This document shows positions 48,326 through 59,650 of a stretch of DNA of 64,000 bases, piece after piece (within the stretch, counting starts at the first letter, position 1; the number at the start of each line of letters is the position of its first letter). The translations under genes and the position numbers were made by a program. The DNA lies in NCBI GenBank assembly GCA_001465935.1, contig LNKV01000022.1:248001-312000 (forward strand), given 5' to 3'. A model generated the notes under the pieces. The model was not told the origin of the DNA. It saw only the letters and a list, made by a program, of their open reading frames with translations, and did not search any database. This stretch comes from Clarireedia homoeocarpa. Lineage: Eukaryota > Ascomycota > Leotiomycetes > Helotiales > Rutstroemiaceae.

Positions 48326-49381
48326 TCAATAGTCCAGCCCCTTACCACTCAAAATGAAAAGTATACACTCCACCAAGCTTCTAGTCTGTACAGTCTCCAA
48401 ATCCTCAACCGTCAACTCCACCCCCATCTTCTCCGCCTCAGCCCTCTCACGTTTTTGCAATCTCCTCTCCCCCTCCCTACTAAAATCCAGCACCCAAGCA
48501 TCCCCTTTCACCGTGCGTCGTCTCCCTTCCCTAGATCTCGCCTCCCAGTACGGCTTCTCAATAATCACCTTCTTCAGCGACTTATTCGAAAGTAGAAAGT
48601 CGACGATCGTCACAGTCTTCAAACACACTTGCTGGAAGCTCGGTCTCGTATCGATGCCAGTGAGCAGATCCAGGTCTCGGAAAGAGATCCTTAAGTTTTG
48701 GATCGAGGACGATAATTTCCATAATTGCTTGCGGTACGAGAGCAGGAGTGGCGCTTTCATTAGTATACCTTCTCCCACATGGACGTGCTCGCTATTGAGT
48801 AATCGAAGCTGGTATTCATGTTTGAAGTGTTGATACAGGACTTTCTCCAGGTTATCTGCCGCACGTCCTAGATTTGCTCTAAGTGGGAATGCGTGCGCAA
48901 GACCAGGAAATATGTGCAGTACCATGTGGTAGAAATACCGTATGTTGATGATATCGTTCACGGGATCGAAACGAAGTGTGGAAAGAACTGGAGTAGGGTC
49001 CTTGTAGAAGGCAGGGAGCGGCGGCACGGGGATAGTCCGTAAAGAACCAGAGAATTTCTTGAGCGCTAGCTCGCGGGAAAGAGCATTGACTTCTAGTAAA
49101 GCTCTGCTGCCTTTCTTAGTGCTGGGGGGTTTGTGGATGTAATATGCATCGTTGAGGAGACTAGCGGACACGACGATAGTGTCGGGCTCGTGGGCTCTGA
49201 GAGCGTACTCCATGATCATGATTTGAAGGTCGGTTGATATTCCATAGAATGTTTTGGAGGCCGATATTTGACTGGCTCGTTGGTTTATAGGACATGATTC
49301 AATCCATGCTTGTGTTGCAGGGTCTGCAGCTCTTCTCTTCCTCATGTTTCTTTGAGCTTTTGTTGGCCTGCGTTTAGCCAT
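48326..49381 (-). CDS. 2EXR-family protein (first of three)
   Basis: Single-exon frame of 351 aa, ATG 49381. The N-terminus is strongly basic (KRRPTKAQRNMRKRR). The 2EXR-like block covers about 44-115: FYGISTDLQIMIMEYALRAH then, after a short insert, ALLEVNALSRELALKKF. This corresponds to the F-x2-LP-x-E(L/I)R-x2-IW and VN-x2-SR-x2-A signature seen in 2EXR domains, though LP and W are replaced. The rest is a helical, leucine-rich region with a basic, charged C-terminus (REGERRLQKRERAEAEKMG). The function of 2EXR proteins is unknown; they are highly expanded in Pezizomycotina. It is followed on the same strand by two more 2EXR genes. Confidence 0.6.
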   Translation of the reverse strand: MAKRRPTKAQRNMRKRRAADPATQAWIESCPINQRASQISASKTFYGISTDLQIMIMEYALRAHEPDTIVVSASLLNDAYYIHKPPSTKKGSRALLEVNALSRELALKKFSGSLRTIPVPPLPAFYKDPTPVLSTLRFDPVNDIINIRYFYHMVLHIFPGLAHAFPLRANLGRAADNLEKVLYQHFKHEYQLRLLNSEHVHVGEGILMKAPLLLSYRKQLWKLSSSIQNLRISFRDLDLLTGIDTRPSFQQVCLKTVTIVDFLLSNKSLKKVIIEKPYWEARSREGRRRTVKGDAWVLDFSREGERRLQKRERAEAEKMGVELTVEDLETVQTRSLVECILFILSGKGLDY

Positions 49382-50423
49382 GGCTAAGGTAGTGTTCGTA
49401 TATATGAAGAATTGGTTAAGCTTAGTGTCAAAATATATATGTAAACAATGTGGGTGAATAAGAGAAAGTATTGTTTAGGTGAGAGATTTGGTTATTGTTC
49501 AGGTGAGACAGTTGAGGATTTCTGATGAGAGAAGAAACATTCATATATTCATCCATCGTGGAGTTATTCAGAAACTATATAGGCCCTGTTCTCTCAGTTC
49601 AGATGAGAATTCGTGCTCAGTTTGTATATGAATCTCGCTAGGTGAGGGGCTAGGTGTGCTAGGTGTGTAGCTCGGATTCTTTGTACCTAAGGTTGGTACA
49701 CTATAGAGGTGGCTATCACTAGTATAAATCTGCATGATAACAATTATGATATAAATACTAAGAGCTTAATTTATGTTATCGGTATATCAAGTCATTGGGC
49801 TTGTGGTGATAGATAGCATCGGAGGTTGGTTTCGAATGGGTTCTTCACGACTTCAAGCTAGCACTTACATAAATATTACGACGACGATGCATCACATCAA
49901 ACAGTCGTTCTAGCGAAAAGAGTTTAGAATATAAATTTACCAGGTAGCTACTCAGACCAAAACATAGATGGCCTAAGCAAATCTCTCCGTAGACGACAAC
50001 CAAACATCCGACGCAGAAGTATTCACAGTCACCGGGCAAATATATCAAACCTGCGGCACACAATTCAAACCTAGCACATATCACCAATGGCACCGGGATT
50101 ATGAAGAGAGAAAATTTCAAACAATCACTAAAAGCAAACATCCCAGAACCTTAAAGCCATGTGCTTCCGCCAATAAAATTGCTGATTCCCAACGGACATA
50201 ATGCTGTAACCCCCGCGCAAATGCCGAGATATGCCACCATTTTCCTGAAAGAACTTCAAGACCATTTCACCGCCGCCACGATAGAGAACCTTCCACTTCA
50301 TTGTTTTTTTCATAACAACTGTATTGGAGTGAACAAAGTCTGAGAACTTATCATCCAGTTCTCTCTCTCAACAGTGACCTTGCTTCTGTCATTTGAGTGG
50401 ATCTTGGCATTTCGTTTTGGGTA
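49382..50423. other. Intergenic between the first two 2EXR genes
   Basis: Two short minus-strand frames are present: 49845..50141 (hydrophobic, Cys-rich) and 50128..50313 (basic, Trp/Tyr-rich). Neither has family features. The stretch 49620-49680 has ctaggtg repeats. No confident gene. Confidence 0.45.
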
Positions 50424-51242
50424 TCAGTTCCACCCGTGTGATATGTTGCCCAATATCTTATGCTTGATTGCCAGTCGTTCATGTCTCATTTGCTCAAGCA
50501 TGTCGCTCATGACATCTGTAATAACCATCTCGTCATCGTCGCCAATCCCGTCAATTTTAATTTTCTTTGCAAGGTCATGGAACCAAAAGTCAGGCTTGAC
50601 TGTATTATGAAGTTTTGTATCACGTTGAAGATCAAGAAAATTATTGAATGAGGATTCGTTCTGTTTGCAATTCCTTAGGGACCCTGGGGAAGGCTTTACA
50701 ACTGTGATCGAAGCAAGATTTGGACAAGCCGAAATGATCAGACTCCAAATGCGTGATTGAAAAGCTGAGAGCTTATCGAAATACCACAAATGAATTCTGA
50801 AGCGATGGATATTAACCATGAATGGAGGAATCTTGCCACTTTCGAAGCTTTTGAAAACAATGTTGATGCCTGTGTCTTCTTCTCCTCCGCGGAAATTCAG
50901 ACATATAGTGGTACGTGGATGAATGCGGATAGGGTGATTGGCAATAGAAGGAAGGGTCATTGGAAGATGAGAAATAGCAACATCCCGAGCACCTTTGCAA
51001 ACGATGGAAATTGGTGGGTACTCCGTCACACCAACCAGATAGATATTGCGAGAATCTTTCCCAGAATGTGCGACGGTGAAAGGTCGACATTCGTCTTGTT
51101 GAGGCAAACTCTCCTTCCAGATCATTGCTTGTATTTCGGCAGGAAGTTTTGGGAATAGGTGGAAAGTAGTGTGAGAACCATCTTTGGGAACAGTAGAAAG
51201 ATCGGCTTCATCTGGAGGCGAGATTGCTGCTTGTCCGGCCAT
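50424..51242 (-). CDS. 2EXR-family protein (second of three)
   Basis: Single-exon frame of 272 aa, ATG 51242. A 2EXR signature begins near residue 27: FHLFPKLPAEIQAMIWKESL, followed by CRPFTVAHS. The second half of the domain (PISIVCKGARDVAISHLPMT) is diverged, with CKGARDVA in place of VNxESRxxA. Later residues include HLWYFDKLSAFQSRIW and an acidic DGIGDDDEMVITD stretch. Unknown function. It is shorter than the third paralogue. Confidence 0.7.
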   Translation of the reverse strand: MAGQAAISPPDEADLSTVPKDGSHTTFHLFPKLPAEIQAMIWKESLPQQDECRPFTVAHSGKDSRNIYLVGVTEYPPISIVCKGARDVAISHLPMTLPSIANHPIRIHPRTTICLNFRGGEEDTGINIVFKSFESGKIPPFMVNIHRFRIHLWYFDKLSAFQSRIWSLIISACPNLASITVVKPSPGSLRNCKQNESSFNNFLDLQRDTKLHNTVKPDFWFHDLAKKIKIDGIGDDDEMVITDVMSDMLEQMRHERLAIKHKILGNISHGWN

Positions 51243-51917
51243 AGGGATTTGCTTGCTGGGCGCAATTGCTGAAGTGGCGGAGACAACGATTAGAGAACGA
51301 TCTAGAGAAAAAAAGGATATCCTATTAGCTCTTGAAACCAGAAATCCATCAAATGTATCTCTGAAGCTTACCTGGGCTTTCCATTTCGGGATAAAAAATG
51401 GAACTGCTCAGGTTGACATACTGAGGATAGTTTCTATGTTTTAGAAGCTGAGGTAAATAGTTGCAATTTTGAGAGGCTTCCGAAAACCTTGGTAGTGAAT
51501 TATTGCTGATGCTGAAGTCTGCAATATTTGAAAATGTAATAGATTCCAATTATTGTGCTCGACGTGCAATGGTTTTGGGGTAATCTAGTGTTGAACATCA
51601 GGCTGTTGCACACAGGAGTGCTGCACTAAGGGATATCGATAGATACTTAAGGGTTCGATATTGTTTGATCATAGAAGCTTGAAGTATTATAGAATCTCTG
51701 ATGCAAGTTCAGTGAGGATCGAGAATCCAGTTCGAGCGCGTAATTTGCAGCAATCGTATGCCCACTAACACGAGGGACAAGCACTCCTCCGAAAACAAGA
51801 GAAGATAAAGGCTTAGTATATTTCGTAAATATGAAGTATCTTGCTGTTTCTCACGAAGGATATTTTCAAGAGAAACATTCCATCGTCGGCCACGATTTAC
51901 ATATCCAAGTTCCAGTG
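51243..51917. other. Intergenic between the second and third 2EXR genes
   Basis: One minus-strand frame (51709..51945) overlaps the end of the third 2EXR gene and contains a leucine-rich LSLYLLLFSEECLSLVLVG stretch. It could be a short extra exon but there is no good junction. Nothing else is seen. Confidence 0.4.
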
Positions 51918-53243
51918 TCATGTCCACAAAGTCTCCTGTGTCCATGACATGAGAGACAGATAGTTGTAATCTTCAGGGATAATAGAACCAAATACATCTG
52001 AGTTAGCAGAGTAATGCTGCCCTACGGGGAAGTCTCCCGATCTGTTTCGCGCTTGGAAGCTTGCTGGATAACGTCTCGCCAAAAACACCTCTGGATATGA
52101 TATCCAATCCTGCTCGAGTGATTTGGCATCATCAACGAAACATGAAGGTGCTGTGCGCCTCACAAGAGGAAATGTAACGCCAGGTGGCGTCCATGTTGTC
52201 CAGTCAGGGTCTCCAGGGTAGGCTTTCGTAAGAAACTTTAGCCGCTTGAACTCTTCCATCAAGAGATTTTTGAGACACGCTTCTTGATCAGTTTTCTGAT
52301 CAGAGAACCATTGGATATTGTCTGTTGGTATGAAAGCTACTCCGCAATTACTGTTTGCATGGTGACCGGCCTTATGCACACGCCAAGGAGCATCCTTATA
52401 CACATGCCAAGAAGCATAAAAAGTTCCGGGATAATGAACGAGTTCTCCATCACCGCACTTCCACGGATCATCTTCAAAGACCGGCGTTGTAAAACGATTG
52501 AGAGTATGCCACCTTTCTTTGAGACGGGCTTCGGCTATGGTAAGAGGTTGGTAGCCGTCCTGATCATCAGGCCAACCTAAACGCCTGAAGTGCTCGATAG
52601 TGAAACCACTTTCACGGTTCAAAGTCTGGCTGCCATCTTTCCAGCCACCTAATCTTCTGGGTAAGATCAGTTCGACAAGGTTGGGTAGCCGCGCAATCAT
52701 GGCCGCGGATGTGCACTCTCGTAAAGTAGTGCTTCTGCAAAGCTCAATATACTCGATGTTCAGCCAGCAATCCAGATCAATCGCCAAATACTTCAGTTTG
52801 TACCTGCAGCCCTCTTTCTCTAACGCCTTCAAAAACCCCGTGTTGTGAAGGTGTCCAACTTTGTCGCCAATGTATATGATGTCCATGTCCCAGTATACAC
52901 ACTGTCCTAGAAATTTTGATCGCCCACTTGAAGCAATTTCTCTTGCTTCGCGATTCACGGATGCGATTGCGGGCTCTTGATAACATCGCCTTGGGCAATC
53001 ACATCTGATGGCATGCCATGCGAATGAATTGATCCGCCCATCTCTGCTATAGTTATCTGGTATATTGTAGACTTCGATGACACGTGCGTTCAACTGGAGT
53101 GCTGCCTTCCAGATCAAAGTTCGCAACTCGAAGGGCAGGCGTGAGAATTGATGGAATATATGTTCAAGTACCGGCGGAGGATTTTTGTCGCTACGTTTAT
53201 TACTGACTATCATTTCTGAGGCCATCATTTCTGAGGCCATCAT
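51918..53243 (-). CDS. 2EXR-family protein (third of three)
   Basis: Single-exon frame of 441 aa, ATG 53243. The first 12 residues repeat MASEM because of a 15-bp duplication (atgatggcctcagaa) at the 5' end, so the true start may be any of several Met codons. The 2EXR domain runs from about 28 to 125: FHQFSRLPFELRTLIWKAAL, then PAIASVNREAREIASSG and FLGQCVYWDMDIIYIG, all close to the family consensus. Downstream is a CDCPRRCYQE Cys motif inside the domain and a long C-terminal region with Trp-rich motifs (DNIQWFSDQK, DWTTWTPPG). The function is unknown. This is the best-conserved of the three adjacent paralogues. Confidence 0.85.
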   Translation of the reverse strand: MMASEMMASEMIVSNKRSDKNPPPVLEHIFHQFSRLPFELRTLIWKAALQLNARVIEVYNIPDNYSRDGRINSFAWHAIRCDCPRRCYQEPAIASVNREAREIASSGRSKFLGQCVYWDMDIIYIGDKVGHLHNTGFLKALEKEGCRYKLKYLAIDLDCWLNIEYIELCRSTTLRECTSAAMIARLPNLVELILPRRLGGWKDGSQTLNRESGFTIEHFRRLGWPDDQDGYQPLTIAEARLKERWHTLNRFTTPVFEDDPWKCGDGELVHYPGTFYASWHVYKDAPWRVHKAGHHANSNCGVAFIPTDNIQWFSDQKTDQEACLKNLLMEEFKRLKFLTKAYPGDPDWTTWTPPGVTFPLVRRTAPSCFVDDAKSLEQDWISYPEVFLARRYPASFQARNRSGDFPVGQHYSANSDVFGSIIPEDYNYLSLMSWTQETLWT

Positions 53244-54142
53244 GGATTCATAAACTTCTCATGTACGTGTCCTGTATGCTGTTGATGATGACTGAGACAC
53301 GCTGATGCTGATATAGTCGATGAGTGCTGACTAATACTTTGTCGTCCGACTCTTGAGATTGGCCGAGAGTTGACAGTGAAGTTGACCTGGGAAAAAGGCG
53401 GGGAACATATGAGTGCATTCTTCGTTGGCTTGCAGTTCCTATTTCGAAAATGGCGTCCTTCATTCATTATCAGACTATCCTTTCTCTTGATCAACAAAGT
53501 ACAGTATGTTATGTTGCGTGCTGATATCCATCCATCTAGGGGAGCAAAGCTACACATTGTGTATCACGCATACAAACAAGATGTTCTGCTTTCTCCTCCC
53601 CCCTCCCTCTCTTATAACTCCACTCCAAATTTTCCCCTCCCTTCCCAGACACATCCATCACCATGCCATGGTAGTGCCTCAATATTCATTCGCCAATATT
53701 ACACCAACAGCAAGATGCTCTATTCCCTTTTCCACCGCCCCCTTTCTCCCCCGTCTCCATTCCTCCTGATACCATTATACCGCAAAATCAAATAATGTTA
53801 CAGAGCCCAGTTTTCAAAAAGCCATCTGAAAATCCAAACGAACGCCTTGAGATACCCACCCACCACACACAACGTCCTTTTCCTCCTCCCTACCCTCTAA
53901 TCCTATCCCTCCCATATGACATATTCGCGGATCGTCGGTCAATCAATGAATCAATCAAATCAAATCAGATCATATATAAACTCCGATCCATGAGTGAGCA
54001 CATTAATACACCAAAAAACGAGGGAAGCAAATGTCGTAAAAGAACCTAAACACCAAGAACGCCATCGCTGTGAGTATTGACTGAATCATGCCGAAGTTTT
54101 TAAGAATAACTTTACGAAAAAGACGTTGTTTATTGCTCCACC
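53244..54142. other. Intergenic, no gene seen
   Basis: A CT-rich tract (about 53590-53780) and atcaa/tcaat repeats (about 53935-53965) dominate. A plus-strand frame at 53370..53795 is low complexity and lacks features. Confidence 0.5.
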
Positions 54143-55925
54143 TCAGCTGCCTACCCCACCTTCCTCTCCTGTTTCTGCCTTGATTTCAGGTGGAGCCGGT
54201 GCAGCTTCGGTTTTTTGCTTCGGCTTCTCTTCGTCATTTTGTATTGTACTTTGGCTTTGGCTTTGGCTTTCGTCTAATTTGGGCCTTTTCGCATCAGGCT
54301 CTTCTGCTGTTGTTTCTTCGTCCGCCTTGCGCTTTGGGCTGAGCTTGACGTCAGTGAGTGTGTTTTCAGAGATTCCATTTGCTTCCCCATCTGGCCCATT
54401 TCGTATGTGAGTAGAGAGATTGTTGGCGGCCGCCTTTAAAGCTGTATCGTCCGTTCCCGATGCCGTCTGGGATGTTTGAACAGAATCAAGTTTCTCTAAA
54501 GATGCATCAGAGTCCTCCTTGACATGCGTCTGAGACTCCGAAGTTTGTTGTGAATTGTTGTCTGTGCCATTGGTGACGTTTGCCTGGACGTGGCCATTGC
54601 CATTTTGTGTGACTTGTGCATCTTCAGTCTGACTTTCAGTCGAATCCGCTCCGTTCTTTTCTTCTTTCCCACTTGATTGGTGAAGGTATTTTGTTGCCAT
54701 GCTCGCTGGTGGGCTCGATTCGGAACCTTGAAATGGACTATCGGATAGAAATGCGTGCATGAATACCCCAGCCTTCACAATTTGATCCTCCTTACCACCC
54801 AGATGCTCCCACCAATCCTTCCCCTTTATTTGAGGTATTTCGACTTTCCTAGCAGTTGCAGCGAAAAGGAGCGCAGTGAGGGCGATGGTTCTCGGGCTGA
54901 CCATAAGTCCTAGGACCGAATGGTTGCTGTCGCATATGAATGCCCATGCATAATTTCGAAGCTCTTTCCAAAGCGCAGGGTTGATACTGGCAACTCGAAT
55001 TTCCTCCAAAAAGTTATTGAGATAGATGAGTGGCGATTTTGTAGAAAGATCGAAGGTCAACAACTCTAACATCACTTCCTCGTACATGAGTATGCTATCG
55101 CGCCATCGCCAATATTCCTTTGAGGTGGTATCTACTTCCAGACGTGGGTTCTTTTGCGCGACCTTGACACAGGCGAAGATGAAAGGTTTCGTGTGACGTA
55201 TGGTTTCTTCACTTTTCATGGCAATGAAAAGTGCTGTTGCTGCAACATTCTGATGGCATGGTATTAGTTCATGTAATTTTGGTATGCGATTTCCAGCTGC
55301 ATCCTGAAACACAAATGCGAACCAAAAGAGTTAGAAATAACAAAGGGTGGAGATGTTTGACACTTCTTTCAAGAAGGTAAAAATGACCAGACTAGATTGT
55401 AAGAGCGGCGGACAACATGTAGATGAACGGCGACAGAACGAGTATTAAGACATATAGGGACGGACGTACATAGTGATGTATTCCACCTTTCTCTTGAATC
55501 ATACTCTTGCGCATGAAGAAGCGGTGGAACAGGAGGCTAGCAGCGCTTAAGGTGACCTGAGGAATTTGTAGAAGATTGCAAACTGCGCTGATGAAAGCCA
55601 CACCTCTCGTCCTGCGGTATCGTTCTTCGGCAGGCGATAGACCGTCCAGAATCGAAGGGGTGCTGTCAAGTTCGGCATCTGTGAAGATCCATTGATTAAA
55701 GTCGTTATCCGACATGTCTAATATCAGAGAATGGTCCGTTCGTGGAAGGGGTGGTTCAGGAGGGAAGTATCGACTCGAAGATCGCGGAGGCGATGGAACC
55801 GCAGGTGGTATGTACTTTCCAGCTATAGAGGATGCGCAAGACGATGTAGGTCGAGACCGAGTGTGGATTGAATGATCATCTGAGAATTCGAATTCGTTGA
55901 TGGGATAGGGTCCTACGGCTGTCAT
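54143..55925 (-). CDS. Cyclin T/Pch1-like cyclin (transcriptional CDK partner)
   Basis: Two minus-strand exons: 55470..55925 and 54143..55249 (520 aa). I ended the intron at ccatcag (55250) rather than at the upstream tttcag because it joins GGIHHY to NVAATALFIAMKSEE, the usual cyclin sequence. Using the upstream site would insert 21 residues. The first cyclin box is about 95-205: SPAEERYRRTRGVAFISAVC, SAASLLFHRFFMRKSM, NVAATALFIAMKSEET. The KEYWRWRDSILMYEEVMLEL stretch and LTFDL fit Pch1/Bur2/cyclin T-type cyclins that activate the P-TEFb-like Cdk9 kinase. A second cyclin-fold region is at about 220-300. The last 200 residues are low-complexity, S/T/E/Q-rich with basic KRKADEET and EEPDAKRPK motifs, probably nuclear localisation signals. 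Confidence 0.8.
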
Positions 55926-56790
55926 AGGAAGAGAGATTGGAAGATCTTTTGACGAGTTGAGTAAGTGGATGGATGGGTAGAGGGTCGAGAATAGTCCTCT
56001 TAGCCCAGAGCGCGTTTCGTGAATTGTGAGAGGTAATCAAAGGCGATCGTTACGAAATAAAATTTCGTAATGCGTTTCGATGAAGGTTTTTGATGATTTC
56101 ATAGCTTGAGCTTCAATTCGCACATAAACAAAGCAATCAAGGCTGGAGTTCACCGGGAGAAATTCGATGTCACTGTACCTATATCTTAGCGCCATCTTGA
56201 GGTCACGCGGTCGCGCGTCAATTACGTGCCCGCATGCAAGAAACCCATCCTGACGAGCCGACATGGGCAATGCAAGCATTCGAATTCTAGAACACTACTG
56301 TACTCGAGACAACCTCATGAGTCAGCAGCGGCGAGGTATATGAAAACATGATAACTTTTGTAGCCGACGCTTACATGAAGATATGTCTCCCACCCACTCT
56401 CAGCCAACAGAGCAACCAAGCCATCTGTGCACTCATTACATGCCAAAGATGTCGCATAAGTGTGCTTGCAATATGCGGAGAAGCTCCTGCGAAACTGCGA
56501 AAACTTCTATGTTCGTATTCATGTTGCTTTCAATCTTTCTATTCGCCGTCTGCACACACCCAAGCACACCAGTGTGGACTTTTGAGGGCCTGCAAGGGAT
56601 GAACCCTCCTACATTTGAGTACTTTGATGAATCAAATGCTATCATCAGCCAACACAGGGATCGTCTATCCTAATCAAATCCGTAATATCAACATTCCGAT
56701 CTCTAATTCCCCAAGCCACCAGACCCTGGCAGAGATCCCTTTATACTCACATGCCTCCGCATCATGATCAGACCGCTTTCTGACTTATGA
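55926..56790. other. Divergent promoter region between cyclin and secreted protein
   Basis: A minus-strand frame 56037..56279 and a plus-strand frame 56383..56673 are present; the latter is listed separately. The rest is likely promoter for both flanking genes. Confidence 0.45.
56383..56673 (+). CDS. Possible small single-TM protein
   Basis: ATG-initiated frame of 96 aa. A short Cys-containing N-terminus (HKCACNMRRSSC) is followed by a hydrophobic segment (MFVFMLLSIFLFAV) and a polar tail (TFEGLQGMNPPTFEYFDES). An internal Met just before the hydrophobic stretch could make it a signal peptide. No family is known and an overlapping minus-strand frame exists, so it may be chance. Confidence 0.25.
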   Translation: MSPTHSQPTEQPSHLCTHYMPKMSHKCACNMRRSSCETAKTSMFVFMLLSIFLFAVCTHPSTPVWTFEGLQGMNPPTFEYFDESNAIISQHRDRLS

Positions 56791-58014
56791 ATGTCACTCA
56801 TCATGAATCCCTCTTTTGGCGTTCATTTTCTCATCATTTTCCTCCTCACACTTCTCAACCTATGTTCGGCCTCTTCAATCAGCTATCCAGGTCCAGAGGC
56901 GCCCTTATCCAAGACTGTGCTTGAATGTCTGTCCTCTCTGTTTGATGCCTCTTCCTTCTGTGCGCATTATCTCCTTCCGTATTCGGATTTGAGTATACAG
57001 TTATCACTTTGTGGCTCAGATCCCATTGCTGTCCGCAACATTTGCACCTCGCTACTTGCGAAGGTAAAGCCATTGACGAATACTAATACCACTACCTATA
57101 CCAGCAGCGATGAATCTGGCACCGTCTCGATTTTCAGCTCCTCATCTAAATCTGGTGACTATGAGGCTGACGATGCCCCTAAATATGAGCCCCATGAGTA
57201 TGCATCTAACCATCACTCATCCTATGAACCCTCCCAACGCCATCAGCATAAGAGACGAAGTACAATTCCACACGATCCATCCACCTTCATGGAAAGCCAA
57301 AATTCGAATGGAAAACCCAAATACAAAACTGTTAACATATCGCCCATCTCGAACCACTCTCCAAACCCGAACTCACAACCCGACATCAAGTCTCCTTCGG
57401 CACCGAAGATGAATTTCTTCATCAAGCCGCCCAGCTCTTCTCCTCACCACATATCTCCACGAAATCTCAAAGACCCCCAACTCCAGCCACACAGCAATTC
57501 TGCGCCAAAACGCCCCAGCTTAATCCAATCGTCCGCCCAAAAAGCAAATCCCAAACCGATAAAACCGCTCTACAGACCGTCGCGTATCAAACTCACCGGC
57601 CATCCTGCCGGAGGCCAAAACACGAATAGCGCTTCAGCGGCGCGTGGTCCATATAGAAGCCAGAGTGCTAGTCAAAACAAAATTGAAACTGCAAATGAGC
57701 AAGAAACGGATAGCGATGCAGTGACAATAGGAGAGATATGGGAGAAGGAAATCAGACAGCGGCGGAGGAGGAGAAAATTGCACCTGCAGAATAAACAGCC
57801 GAGGATATATGAGGAGATAGCAGCAAATGTGGAGAGGGATTGGAGGAGAAAGGAGGATTGGGGAAGGAGGGTTCTTCAGGAGGAGACAGACGGTAATGGC
57901 GTCGGCATTCCAAGTACGGAAGAGGATAGTGGAGTGGGAGAGGAAGGAAGAACTCTAGAAAGAGGTATAATAGGAGGGAAGCGGATGAATGGGCCGAGAA
58001 TACAATTATATTGA
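56791..58014 (+). CDS. Secreted hypothetical protein, Cys-framed N-terminus, basic tail
   Basis: Single-exon frame of 407 aa. The N-terminal signal peptide has an HFLIIFLLTLLNLCSA hydrophobic core; cleavage is probable after Ala27 (C-S-A|S). The segment after it has four cysteines in about 50 residues (VLECLSSL, SSFCAHYL, LSLCGSD, RNICTSL), suggesting two disulfides. The rest is a low-complexity S/P/N/H-rich spacer, then a basic R/K-rich C-terminal domain (EIRQRRRRRKLHLQNKQPRI). Fungal secreted proteins of this type are often lineage-specific; I do not recognise the family. A basic C-terminus is unusual for a simple effector. The start ATG 56791 has no competitor before the signal sequence. 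Confidence 0.6.
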   Translation: MSLIMNPSFGVHFLIIFLLTLLNLCSASSISYPGPEAPLSKTVLECLSSLFDASSFCAHYLLPYSDLSIQLSLCGSDPIAVRNICTSLLAKVKPLTNTNTTTYTSSDESGTVSIFSSSSKSGDYEADDAPKYEPHEYASNHHSSYEPSQRHQHKRRSTIPHDPSTFMESQNSNGKPKYKTVNISPISNHSPNPNSQPDIKSPSAPKMNFFIKPPSSSPHHISPRNLKDPQLQPHSNSAPKRPSLIQSSAQKANPKPIKPLYRPSRIKLTGHPAGGQNTNSASAARGPYRSQSASQNKIETANEQETDSDAVTIGEIWEKEIRQRRRRRKLHLQNKQPRIYEEIAANVERDWRRKEDWGRRVLQEETDGNGVGIPSTEEDSGVGEEGRTLERGIIGGKRMNGPRIQLY

Positions 58015-59650
58015 AGCTCGCAGTAATATCAGTTCCATCTTTTAATATCATGAACATCCATTACTGTACTTCAATATTGTGAATCCCAACATCCACTCGA
58101 GTATGTACTCTGGCTTAGAAATCTCCCTCTCTACCATGAAGCTAAAATCCCCAATGTTCCATAATAACCAACCAGTATCCAGCATCAAAAATCTAAGAGA
58201 AGTACATTTAGTACTTTTACAGTGGAATCTCCCTTGACTTGATGTGACATGAGCTTAGCAAAATCCGTCTGACGATTCAAACATCCATCCCATATCATCA
58301 TATCATATCATATCATATACACTAGAGCATTGAAACCTCCGTCCGCTAACTAGTTAGCCTACTATACTATATCTATCATAAACCTCAAGAGCACTCAACT
58401 CAACTCAACTACACTCCTCGATATAACTTCCAGCACGCAATACTATATACCGACAGATCGGATCCAGCAATCCTCTGTATCCCAGCTTTCCCATTCTAAA
58501 ATCCGAATCCGAAATCCCAAATTCAACCACCTCCCACGGACTCTTTCTCTTTCTCTGCTCCTCTCTGCTCCCCCCTCACCTCATACCCACCTATCTCTCT
58601 ATATAAATAAATAACTCACTCATCTTATTACAAACAATACCAACGATCTATCTGGTCTCCTACCCTAACCCCCTCATTTACTTACACCATCCTATTTCCC
58701 AGCCCCAATATATCTATCCCATCCCATCCTATCGTATCTACTCAACTCCCCTCCCCTCCCCTCCCCTCCCCTCTCCAACTCCCCTTCCCCCGCACCAACA
58801 TCCAACTCCTCCTTCAACTAACCTCCAGTAACCCTACCCCCTACCCCCTACCCCAATCTACACACCCAATCTACACAACCAACCAATCTACAGATCCCCC
58901 CCCAAAAACTCCCATCCCCCATCCGCTCCCTGCACCACCCGCCCACCCACCTTTCCATCCCATCCCAATATCCCACTCCAACCACTTCACATCCAAGCAG
59001 CCCAGCCCACTCAAATCCAAAGCCAAAAGCCAAAAGCAGACCGACAGAGTGAGTAAGTAACTAACTTATCTATCTCGAGCAAACCAAACCAAACCGAATA
59101 TCATATCATATCACTCAATCCACCAAGTGATGTATGTTATTTCCCATAACCAAACTTACTTAAGCTTACTTAACTCACAGCAAGATGCAAAAACGAGAGG
59201 AAAAGGAAGGAAAGAAAAAGTATTAAATCTCGTTTTCCAACTTCGACTTTGATTTTTCCATCGCCTCATCCATCCATCCATCCATCCACTATCTCAAACC
59301 CCCCTCATACCCATCCTCTCCCTATTCTAATTCCCTATGCAAAAGAATATAAATACGATATTACACAAGTACTAAAAGTTTTTGAATATTTTCTTTTCTC
59401 CCCTATAAGATAAGACCCCCCCCTTCACCTCACCCCATACTTCTCACCACATACCTATTTCTACATGGTATTTCCTTATCCTATCCTGTCTATATAGCAT
59501 TCCTACCCTACCCTATCCCTATTCCATCCAATCCCTAATCCGTAGCCTTATTTCCAACCTTATAAGTTTAAATATCAAGCACATGAAAAACACCTTCAAA
59601 ACTCCCTTTCGCTTCTTCTACCCCCTCTTCCTATTTCATCCATTCATCCC
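58015..59650. other. Low-complexity CT-rich intergenic stretch
   Basis: Dominated by ct, ccct and atc runs: (ctccc)n at 58746, catcc at about 59268-59290 and tatcc at 59480-59520. No gene. It is probably 3' flank of both convergent genes. Confidence 0.6.
58746..58772. repeat. (ctccc)n microsatellite
   Basis: About five ctccc units. Confidence 0.9.

Noticed and set aside
55250..55312. Extra 21 residues (DAAGNRIPKLHELIPCHQ region) in the cyclin
   Set aside because: It interrupts the conserved HHY-NVAATALF cyclin sequence, and a downstream acceptor with an ACTAAT branch point removes it cleanly.
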